Below, piece by piece: positions 1-5,695 of a DNA stretch of 6,311 nt. This DNA is from an uncultured Johnsonella sp. (GTDB taxonomy: Bacteria; Bacillota; Clostridia; Lachnospirales; Lachnospiraceae): positions 1-6,311 of the forward strand of contig CAJPUK010000122.1 of the NCBI GenBank assembly GCA_905373785.1, in the 5' to 3' direction. The notes beneath the pieces were generated by a model. That model ran no database searches and was not told where the DNA came from. It saw nothing but the letters and a program-made list of their open reading frames with translations. A program made the translations under genes and the position numbers. Every line of letters begins with the position of its first letter. Position 1 is the first letter of the stretch.

Positions 1-67
1 GTCCTACTATACTCCAAATAAAATTGGCAGACTTTTTTGAGATTAAACGTAGTCCACTTTAATTTAA
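1..67. other. Unassigned left edge of window
   Basis: This short stretch lies downstream of the dehydrogenase gene. Plus-strand frames 2 and 3 are open from the window edge to stops at 38-40 and 60-62, so the tail of a convergent gene could end here, but the peptides are too short to recognise. A four-base inverted repeat (CCAA at 14-17, TTGG at 24-27) is followed by a T-run at 33-38. This is too weak to call a terminator. Nothing else is supported. Confidence 0.3.
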
Positions 68-1087
68 CTATACCTCAAGCATTACCTTTACGCTCTCATC
101 CTTATTCTCTTCTATGTATTCAAAAGCCTTTTGATAATCTTCAAATGGGAATACCTTGCTGATCAAAGGTTTCATATTGATCTTTCCTGCTGCCATATAA
201 TCTATAGCGTCTTGGAAATCCTTTTCTATATACATAAGTGTACCTAGGATATTGATCTCTCTGTCCTGAATCAAAGCAAGATTTACTTCAGGGCTGTAGC
301 CGTACACACCTACTATAACTATACTGCCGCCCTTTTTAATACTTTCAATAGCTGAGTTAACTGTAGCGCCTATACCTACACATTCAAAGAATACATCCGC
401 CTTTTCGCCTGCGAAAGCCTTATCTACAGCTTCTTGCATACTTAGCTTTGAAGTATTGGCAGTATGTGTAATACCGCATTTTTTAGCAAGCTCAAGTCTA
501 AAGTCTGAAAGGTCCGTGATAAGAACTGACTTAGCGCCCTCTGCAAGAGCTGCCTGTGCAGTTACATTTCCTATAGTACCTGCTCCCATAACCACTACAT
601 TTAAGCCCTTTACACTTCCGGGTATCCTTACCGCATGAACACCTACCGCAGCAGGTTCTACAGTTGCCGCAAGCTGTGCATCAAGCCCGGAAGGAATAGT
701 CTTTACAAGCTCTGCAGGTACTGTAAAATACTCGCAGGCAGCACCCGGAGTCTGGCAACCTATAACTTTGATGGTGTCGCAGATATTGTAACGCCCCTCC
801 TTACAAGGACCGCAATGCTTACAAAAAATCTGAGGCATCATAGTCATAAGCTCTCCGACCTTTAAGTTTTTAACATCAGAACCGAGCTCTACTATCTCTC
901 CCGACATTTCATGTCCAAGTCTTATAGGAAATGACATAAAAGGATGCTTACCGTGGAAGGCATGTATATCGGAACCGCAGATACCTACATTTTTAACCTT
1001 TACCAAGACCTCATTGGCAGCAGGGCTCGGCTTGTCGGTTTCACTAAATTCAATTGTCTGTAGTTTGGTTAAAATTGCTTGTTTCAT
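68..1087 (-). CDS. Zinc-dependent medium-chain alcohol/polyol dehydrogenase
   Basis: A 339-residue cytoplasmic oxidoreductase of the medium-chain dehydrogenase family (sorbitol, threonine and galactitol-phosphate dehydrogenase type), a typical length. The N-terminal GroES-like domain carries the catalytic zinc ligands C37 (GICGSD), H59-E60 (GHE) and E144 (VEPAAVG). The structural zinc lobe has C89, C92, C95 and C103. The Rossmann domain begins with GAGTIG (168-173), and an acidic residue follows the second strand (D192 in ITDLSD), which favours NAD over NADP. The ATG is preceded by AAGGAG at suitable spacing. It lies 58 bases downstream of the kinase gene on the same strand, so the two are probably one operon. 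A polyol or sugar-acid oxidation feeding the kinase, or following it, is plausible. The exact substrate cannot be read from the sequence. Family certain; substrate unknown. Confidence 0.93.
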   Translation of the reverse strand: MKQAILTKLQTIEFSETDKPSPAANEVLVKVKNVGICGSDIHAFHGKHPFMSFPIRLGHEMSGEIVELGSDVKNLKVGELMTMMPQIFCKHCGPCKEGRYNICDTIKVIGCQTPGAACEYFTVPAELVKTIPSGLDAQLAATVEPAAVGVHAVRIPGSVKGLNVVVMGAGTIGNVTAQAALAEGAKSVLITDLSDFRLELAKKCGITHTANTSKLSMQEAVDKAFAGEKADVFFECVGIGATVNSAIESIKKGGSIVIVGVYGYSPEVNLALIQDREINILGTLMYIEKDFQDAIDYMAAGKINMKPLISKVFPFEDYQKAFEYIEENKDESVKVMLEV

Positions 1088-1145
1088 ATATTTCTCCTTT
1101 AAAAATAATTTATCAAAGTTTTTATAAGCTCAAAAATTTACAACA

Positions 1146-2090
1146 TTAATTTGACTGTTCAGATATAAGTTTTTTTACACTTTCAGGGCTTATATCACCC
1201 TCCATAGGTCCGAAAGCCGCAGCATTCAAAGCACCTGCTGCACTTGCCGCACTTACGGCAAAGTCTATATTACTGCCCTTTATTAACTCGGCAAGAAAGG
1301 CACCGTCAAAGCAATCGCCGGCACCGGTAGCATCAAGCTGTGTAACCTTGTATGCAGGATAGGACTTTGGCTTAGCACCCTTTTTGTAAAGAGTAGAGCC
1401 TTTTGAACCGTTTTTAAGCAAAATGATCTCCATATTCGGATAATTAAAACAATGCTCTATGGCATCTTCTATATTGTCCTTCTTACTTATAGAAAGAAGC
1501 TCGTCTCTTCCGGGTAGGAAGAAACTTGTATTTTGCATAACTTCTTCGATAATATTATAAATGCTTTCGTCTGTCATTAGCTCGGTTCTTATATTAGGAT
1601 CAAAGGATATCTTTGCCTTTGCAGACTTAAACTCATGCATAGCCTTTAGTATCTCTAAGGCAAATTCTTTTTTTGCCATAAGAGAACAGCCCATAATATG
1701 CATAATTTCAATATTCGGAAAGTCCTCAGCTTTGGGAGCTTTAGCCTCAACCGCAGGAGTATTGCCCATGTGGAAGATAAATTTTCTTGAGCCGTCACTA
1801 AAATAAGTAACAAAAGCACAGGCAGTTGCTATCTGAGGGTTGGTAATTACATGACTTATATCTATATTTAACTCTTTCATTCTGTCAAGCAGACATTTAC
1901 CGAAGTCATCCTTACCGACACCGCTTATTAAGGCTGTAGGACAGCCCATTCTTGCAGCGGCAGAAGCACAGATTGCCGGAGCGCCGCTTGGGTAAGGTCC
2001 CTTGAAATAAGCAGGTGTATACAGTTCAATATCTTCTCCTTCACGCATTATCTCAACTAATGCTTCACCCATAATCAGAAGTTTACTCAT
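1146..2090 (-). CDS. PfkB-family sugar kinase
   Basis: A 314-residue cytoplasmic kinase of the ribokinase/PfkB family, which transfers phosphate from ATP to a sugar hydroxyl. The N-terminal glycine-rich sugar-binding segment is present (GEALVEI near 8-14 and PSGAPA at 34-39). The C-terminal signature DATGAGDCFDGAF (253-265) contains the anion hole and the catalytic base D259. The AAFGPMEG ending resembles kinases annotated for 2-keto-3-deoxygluconate, tagatose or fructose, but family members are easily confused. The start is supported by GAGG about seven bases upstream on the minus strand. It is the first gene of a two-gene minus-strand unit with the zinc dehydrogenase. A dehydrogenase making a ketose and a kinase trapping it is a common pairing. 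That is inference, because no transporter or aldolase is visible. Confidence 0.92.
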   Translation of the reverse strand: MSKLLIMGEALVEIMREGEDIELYTPAYFKGPYPSGAPAICASAAARMGCPTALISGVGKDDFGKCLLDRMKELNIDISHVITNPQIATACAFVTYFSDGSRKFIFHMGNTPAVEAKAPKAEDFPNIEIMHIMGCSLMAKKEFALEILKAMHEFKSAKAKISFDPNIRTELMTDESIYNIIEEVMQNTSFFLPGRDELLSISKKDNIEDAIEHCFNYPNMEIILLKNGSKGSTLYKKGAKPKSYPAYKVTQLDATGAGDCFDGAFLAELIKGSNIDFAVSAASAAGALNAAAFGPMEGDISPESVKKLISEQSN

Positions 2091-2117
2091 AGCTTTACCT
2101 CATTAAGTTTTAGCTAA

Positions 2118-2147
2118 ATTATATACTAATAAGAAGATAATAAGCAA
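2118..2147 (-). promoter_or_regulatory. Probable sigma-A promoter of the kinase-dehydrogenase unit
   Basis: On the minus strand a perfect TATAAT (2118-2123) lies 28 bases upstream of the kinase start codon. A partial -35, TTGCTT (2142-2147), sits 18 bases further upstream. No clear catabolite-repression (cre) operator was seen beside it. The -10 is convincing; the -35 is weak. Confidence 0.5.
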
Positions 2148-2200
2148 TCAAAATTTTATGAATATATAATAACTGCCGGATGCTGACAGCTCTAATAATA

Positions 2201-2240
2201 TTTACCTTATCTTAACCTTGCATCTGCCATAATATAGACA
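2201..2240 (+). promoter_or_regulatory. Promoter and direct-repeat operator of the iron-sulfur gene
   Basis: Two half-sites, TTTACCTT (2201-2208) and TTAACCTT (2212-2219), start exactly 11 bp apart. A -10-like TATAGA follows at 2233-2238, 21 bp after the start of the second half-site. An alternative -10 is CATAAT at 2228-2233. No good -35 is present; the second repeat lies where it would be. That is typical of promoters activated by OmpR/PhoB-family response regulators. The same layout recurs before the thioredoxin lipoprotein gene (5594-5633), with 17 of 22 operator bases identical. The predicted leader is about 80 nt. Confidence 0.6.
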
Positions 2241-2263
2241 ATTAATAAAAATCATACAGATAT

Positions 2264-2282
2264 AAGCAAGGCATTGCTTGCT
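2264..2282 (+). other. Stem-loop in the leader of the iron-sulfur gene
   Basis: The arms AAGCAA (2264-2269) and TTGCTT (2274-2279) are a perfect inverted repeat around a four-base loop. A shifted pairing, AGCAAG (2265-2270) with CTTGCT (2277-2282), is also possible. No T-tract follows, so it is not an intrinsic terminator. It may stabilise the mRNA or have no function. Confidence 0.35.
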
Positions 2283-2326
2283 AAGATTGGATGAATAGTC
2301 AATAAAGATTTTAAGAGGAGACTTGT

Positions 2327-3292
2327 ATGAAATATTTTGAAAATAAATATACGAAAAAACAAGAAAGAAAAAAGAATATTATACAGCTTATAAGTACATT
2401 TATCACTAATGCAAACTTAAAAGGATTTTTCGAAGGAAAGATTTTTACAGGAAGTACCAAGGTTGCCTGTGTGCCGGGACTTAACTGTTACTCCTGTCCG
2501 GGAGCTATGGGCTCCTGTCCTATAGGTTCACTTCAGGCGGTTATAGGAAGCAAGAAATTCAGCATATCTTACTATGTACTTGGAATAATGATATTTATAG
2601 GGGCCTTATTTGGCAGACTTGTATGCGGTCTTATGTGTCCTTTCGGTTTTATACAGGATTTATTGTATAAGATACCGACCAAGAAATTCAAAATACCTAA
2701 AGTAATTGACAAGCCTTTAAGATACTTAAAATACCTTATACTTTTAGTATTTGTGATTTTACTGCCCATGTTTTTAACCAATAAATTCGGACTTGCCGCA
2801 CCGTACTTTTGTAAGTTGATCTGCCCTGCCGGAGCTTTGGAGGGAGCTATTCCACTGGTACTTAAGAATGAAAGTTTAAGAAACACTATAGGATTTTTAT
2901 TCTTTTGGAAGATGGGGATAATGATTTTCATAGTGCTGATGTCAATATTTACCTATAGACCGTTTTGCAAATATATCTGTCCACTGGGAGCTTTTTATTC
3001 CTTCTTTAATAAAATAGGATTTTACAAAATGGAGTTTATTCCTGAAAAATGTACAAATTGTACACTTTGTGAAAAGGCTTGCAAGATGGATATAAATGTA
3101 AGAAAAGACCCTAATTCACTTGAGTGTATACGCTGCGGTGCCTGTATAGCGGCTTGCAGATATGATGCCTTAAATGCCTCATTTGTAGGGTTTGGAAGAA
3201 AAAAAGAAGAAGCGGATAAAGCACCGGCTTTAAGTAAGGGCTGTGCCCCAAGCAAGTGTGCGGGATGTAAAGGATGTGCTCATGTGGAGTAA
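2327..3292 (+). CDS. Polytopic membrane 4Fe-4S protein, NapH/NosR-like
   Basis: A 321-residue membrane electron-transfer protein. An N-terminal cysteine motif (C48, C54, C57, C64; NCYSCPG core) precedes a hydrophobic segment at about 82-98 and the CxxxCP motif C100/C104. Further hydrophobic segments lie at about 134-151 and 188-208. Two more CxxxCP motifs are at C162/C166 and C214/C218. A di-cluster ferredoxin domain follows: C242/C245/C248/C252 and C267/C270/C273/C277. The NapH-like family passes electrons across or within the membrane. The tail adds four cysteines (C306, C311, C314, C317) beyond the ferredoxin domain. If the weak hydrophobic stretch at about 17-31 spans the membrane, C48-C64 and C162/C166 would face outward; that topology is inference. 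AGAGGAG six bases before the ATG supports the start. It is first in its operon and overlaps the histidine kinase gene by 11 bases. The partner is not known from sequence. Confidence 0.88.
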   Translation: MKYFENKYTKKQERKKNIIQLISTFITNANLKGFFEGKIFTGSTKVACVPGLNCYSCPGAMGSCPIGSLQAVIGSKKFSISYYVLGIMIFIGALFGRLVCGLMCPFGFIQDLLYKIPTKKFKIPKVIDKPLRYLKYLILLVFVILLPMFLTNKFGLAAPYFCKLICPAGALEGAIPLVLKNESLRNTIGFLFFWKMGIMIFIVLMSIFTYRPFCKYICPLGAFYSFFNKIGFYKMEFIPEKCTNCTLCEKACKMDINVRKDPNSLECIRCGACIAACRYDALNASFVGFGRKKEEADKAPALSKGCAPSKCAGCKGCAHVE

Positions 3293-4358
3293 ATTATCTA
3301 TAAGAATTAAAATAACCCTACTTACGGCTATGGTATTCTGCATTATATTGGCACTTACCTTCGTATTTACCATAGAAAACGCCGCAACTATATTTATAAT
3401 AGCTGACGAGGCACCGGTGCCTATTAATGAACAGACCATGTCATTAAATTTCAATTTTGATTATGCACAGCAGGCATTTAGGTTAAGTACTTTTTATATT
3501 ATGGTATTTTTTTCAATAGCAGGTACTTTCTTAATATGGTGGGTGAGCGGAAAAGTGTTACAGCCCATGAAAAAGTTCAGTAATAAGATAAAAGAATTTG
3601 ACATAAGTAAGATCAATGAAGATATAAATGTAGTAAAAAGTCAGGATGAGGTGGGAGACTTACAGCTTGCATTTAACTATATGCTTAAAAATATAAGGGA
3701 TTCATACGAAAAACAAAGAAGATTTTCGCAAAATGCCGCACATGAGCTTAAAACTCCGGTGGCTGCTATAAGAGCCAATCTTGAGGTCTTGGATATGGAT
3801 GAAGAACCCGGTGTAGAAGATTATAAGGAGTTTAAAAAAGTAGTAAGCAGACAAATAGAGGCTATGAATTCGATAGTGCAGGGATTAAGGCTTTTAAGCA
3901 GCGGAGACAGTCTTAATTTGACGAATTTTTATCCATATAAAGCGGTTAAGGATATACTGTTTGATTTGGACAGTTTAATTAAAACTAAGGATTTAGAAGT
4001 AAATATTGACTTTGACAACGAAGAAAGTGTCATAAGTGCAGACCAAATCCTTATGAAACAGGCAATTTTTAATATTATACATAATGCTATACGATACTCT
4101 AAAGATGGGGGTCTTGTAGAGATAGTATTAAAAAAAGATGTACTCAGTATAAAAAATTACGGAGTAGGCATAGCTGAGGACAGTATAAATAAAATCTTCG
4201 AGCCGTTTTACTGTGTAGATAAGTCAAGGTCTAAAAAACTTGGAGGAAGCGGACTTGGGCTTGCAATAACCAAAGAAATACTCAAAGCACATGGATTTGA
4301 TATAAGTGCAAACAGTAAGGAAGAAGAATTTACTGAATTCAGGATCTGTTTTAATTAG
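3282..4358 (+). CDS. Membrane sensor histidine kinase without adjacent regulator
   Basis: A 358-residue sensor kinase. Transmembrane segments at about 11-31 and 69-89 flank a short external loop of about 37 residues without cysteines. A HAMP linker (about 90-145) follows. The dimerisation box NAAHELKTP carries the phospho-acceptor H154. The ATPase domain has the N box (N264, N268), F box (FEPFY, 306-310) and G2 box (GGSGLGL, 321-327). The G1 box reads NYGVG (292-296), with N where many kinases have the adenine-contacting D. I chose the ATG at 3282 over an in-frame GTG at 3243. AAAGGA (3269-3274) lies seven bases before that ATG, and the protein then begins just before the first membrane span. 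The start lies inside the iron-sulfur gene, implying translational coupling. Such kinases usually pair with an OmpR-family regulator, and none is encoded here. Confidence 0.9.
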   Translation: MWSKLSIRIKITLLTAMVFCIILALTFVFTIENAATIFIIADEAPVPINEQTMSLNFNFDYAQQAFRLSTFYIMVFFSIAGTFLIWWVSGKVLQPMKKFSNKIKEFDISKINEDINVVKSQDEVGDLQLAFNYMLKNIRDSYEKQRRFSQNAAHELKTPVAAIRANLEVLDMDEEPGVEDYKEFKKVVSRQIEAMNSIVQGLRLLSSGDSLNLTNFYPYKAVKDILFDLDSLIKTKDLEVNIDFDNEESVISADQILMKQAIFNIIHNAIRYSKDGGLVEIVLKKDVLSIKNYGVGIAEDSINKIFEPFYCVDKSRSKKLGGSGLGLAITKEILKAHGFDISANSKEEEFTEFRICFN

Positions 4359-4368
4359 GCTTAGTGTA

Positions 4369-4472
4369 AAAAACTATTTGATGCTTTTTAGATAAGGTAG
4401 TGGAATACCAAGTCGTGCAGCCATTCTTACCATTGATTCGGTAAGCATGGACTTTCACTTATGATAGTTTTT
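4369..4472. other. Intergenic region with nested inverted repeats
   Basis: The 165-base gap between the kinase gene and the small CxxC gene holds nested inverted repeats. The outer arms are AAAAACTAT (4369-4377) and ATAGTTTTT (4464-4472). Inside is an 11-base hairpin with one mismatch: CCAT-t-CTTACC (4421-4431) pairs with GGTAAG-c-ATGG (4440-4450) around an eight-base loop. A small GGTA/TACC pair lies at 4396-4399 and 4406-4409. It could be a structured RNA leader, an attenuator or a small mobile repeat. I do not recognise a known riboswitch core. There is no clear U-tract terminator and no obvious target duplication. Confidence 0.45.
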
Positions 4473-4523
4473 AAAATCAATATATCAGCATAAAAACTTA
4501 TCCGACAGAAAAAGGAGATGGAA

Positions 4524-4685
4524 ATGAGAAAATTTATAAGAAAAATTGAAAAAAACAGAGTAATTCCGTATGCAATGCTTGCCCTATCCATAGTGATGAT
4601 AATTGCAGGCGTTATGAGGGATGAACATTTGGTTGTACTTAAAAAAGCGGTAAATATCTGCCTTGAATGTATAGGCATAGGTTAG
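4524..4685 (+). CDS. Small CxxC membrane protein, CD1871A-like
   Basis: A 53-residue protein, easily missed by gene callers. The N-terminus is strongly basic (RKFIRKIEKNR). A single membrane span lies at about 14-30, followed by a short helix ending in ICLECIGIG with C46 and C49. By the positive-inside rule the CxxC end should face outside. From memory, the NINICLECIGIG-type ending matches small clostridial proteins named the CD1871A family of CxxC motif-containing proteins; this was not checked. AAAGGAG (4511-4517) lies six bases before the ATG. Another in-frame ATG at 4518 abuts that site and is less likely. The stop codon overlaps the Shine-Dalgarno of the protease gene, so the two are tightly linked. 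The role is unknown. A thiol-redox or metal-binding function beside the TlpA-like lipoprotein is inference. A spurious minus-strand reading frame covers the same bases. Confidence 0.75.
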   Translation: MRKFIRKIEKNRVIPYAMLALSIVMIIAGVMRDEHLVVLKKAVNICLECIGIG

Positions 4686-4695
4686 GAGGAGAAAG

Positions 4696-5574
4696 ATGAA
4701 GGTAAAAAAAATACTAGGTGTAATACTTGCAGTGTTTTTAATGTTGATAGCAGCTATAAGTTACTTTTTAATTACTGAACTGAGCTTTTGGGGCTTAAAC
4801 TTAGCCTATAATTCCACAGGAAATACGCTGCTTGCATGGATACTTGAACCGACTGAAGCGGAGCGTTTATACCTTTTTGTATATCCCGTTTCAATTGCAA
4901 TATACCTTATCGTATATAATATATTTTTCGGACTGAATAAGAGTAAGATTCGTGCTTCTGTAAACTGGGATCTTAAGACCGGAATTATAAGCAGTGTAAT
5001 ACTGGGACTGGCTTTTGGAGGTATCTCTACACTTTGGGTAGAATTGCTGGCACGCAGTCCCTTGTCAAATATAGATTTTATTAAAATAAGCCTTGCTTAC
5101 TTAAAACATTCAAGTACACAGACGAGTACCGCCACATTTATAACGGGCCTTTTAGTGGCTGGTATACTCGGACCTATTACGGAGGAGCTGCTTTACAGAG
5201 GAATAATATTCGGATTGCTTGAAAAGTATTCAAATAAATGGACTGCCCTGATACTTTCTTCTGTAATGTTCGGATTTGTGCATCTTTCATTTGTTCAGTC
5301 GGTATATGCAGGTATTATGGGACTTATTGCAGGCATAGTATATATGAAGACCCGTAAACTTATCTGGCCTATACTTATGCACATAACTATTAATACAGTG
5401 TCTACATTCGGACTCTCAAGCAATATAATGTGGGTGATATTTACAGTTATTATGCTTATACCGCTGGGTGTAATTATACGAGGTTTATTAAAGGCTAAAA
5501 AAGATACAGCCTGTGATGAAAACTGTTGTGATGATAATTATATTGAAACTGAGACGGCAAATAATTTGCAATAA
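4696..5574 (+). CDS. CPBP/CAAX-type intramembrane metalloprotease
   Basis: A 292-residue polytopic membrane protein of the CPBP (Abi/CAAX protease, Rce1-like) family, with about seven or eight hydrophobic segments. Active-site motifs are intact: EELLYRG (E163, E164, R168), FGFVH (H196) and HITIN (H229, N233). Members cleave peptides within or near the membrane; in Gram-positives they take part in peptide maturation or immunity, but the substrate cannot be inferred here. The C-terminal tail after the last span is polar and holds three cysteines in ACDENCC (C273, C277, C278), which is unusual for the family. AGGAGG at 4684-4689 overlaps the stop of the small CxxC gene and lies six bases before the ATG, showing an operon. 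It is followed by a separate promoter for the thioredoxin lipoprotein gene. Confidence 0.87.
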   Translation: MKVKKILGVILAVFLMLIAAISYFLITELSFWGLNLAYNSTGNTLLAWILEPTEAERLYLFVYPVSIAIYLIVYNIFFGLNKSKIRASVNWDLKTGIISSVILGLAFGGISTLWVELLARSPLSNIDFIKISLAYLKHSSTQTSTATFITGLLVAGILGPITEELLYRGIIFGLLEKYSNKWTALILSSVMFGFVHLSFVQSVYAGIMGLIAGIVYMKTRKLIWPILMHITINTVSTFGLSSNIMWVIFTVIMLIPLGVIIRGLLKAKKDTACDENCCDDNYIETETANNLQ

Positions 5575-5593
5575 ATCAAAAAAGATAAATATC

Positions 5594-5633
5594 TTAACCT
5601 AAGCTTAACCTTAGAGGTGTTAGAATATGATCA
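5594..5633 (+). promoter_or_regulatory. Promoter and direct-repeat operator of the thioredoxin lipoprotein gene
   Basis: Two half-sites, TTAACCTA (5594-5601) and TTAACCTT (5605-5612), start 11 bp apart. A strong -10, TATGAT (5626-5631), begins 21 bp after the start of the second half-site. The layout matches the promoter of the iron-sulfur gene base for base in spacing, with 27 of 40 positions identical across the aligned block. This supports binding by one OmpR/PhoB-type regulator. An AT-rich palindrome, AAGATA/TATCTT (5582-5595), abuts it upstream. The predicted leader is about 57 nt. Confidence 0.65.
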
Positions 5634-5643
5634 TAAGATGTGA

Positions 5644-5664
5644 ACAAGGTTATAAAAACCTTGT
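5644..5664 (+). other. Stem-loop in the leader of the thioredoxin lipoprotein gene
   Basis: ACAAGGTT (5644-5651) and AACCTTGT (5657-5664) form a perfect 8-bp stem with a five-base AT loop, just after the likely transcription start. No T-run follows and the ribosome binding site is 16 bases downstream, so it is not a terminator. It may stabilise the 5' end of the mRNA. The arms contain AACCTT, the core of the operator half-sites, so regulator binding to the DNA is another possibility. Confidence 0.5.
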
Positions 5665-5695
5665 AGAGTTAATCAAATAAAAGGAGTAAAGTACA

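Noticed and set aside
14..38. Possible terminator for the dehydrogenase or a convergent gene
   Set aside because: The stem is only four base pairs, and the T-run is separated from it by several bases.
2094..2100. TTTACCT resembling an operator half-site beside the kinase start
   Set aside because: It is the reverse complement of the kinase ribosome binding site region and has no second half-site 11 bp away.
3243..3281. Upstream GTG start for the histidine kinase
   Set aside because: It would add 13 polar residues encoded inside the cysteine tail of the preceding gene and lacks a matching ribosome binding site. The ATG at 3282 has AAAGGA at ideal spacing.
4460..4465. TATGAT as a possible -10 for the small CxxC gene
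   Set aside because: It has no acceptable -35 at 16-18 bp and no repeat operator at the spacing seen in the other two promoters; it also overlaps the outer inverted-repeat arm.
4427..4678. Minus-strand reading frame of 83 codons opposite the small CxxC gene
   Set aside because: It is antisense to a small gene with a better ribosome binding site, a family-like ending and operon-like spacing, and its product looks like a composition artefact.
5593..5614. CTAAG/CTTAG hairpin or terminator after the protease gene
   Set aside because: The direct-repeat reading with 11-bp spacing is mirrored in a second promoter, whereas the hairpin is short and has no T-tract.
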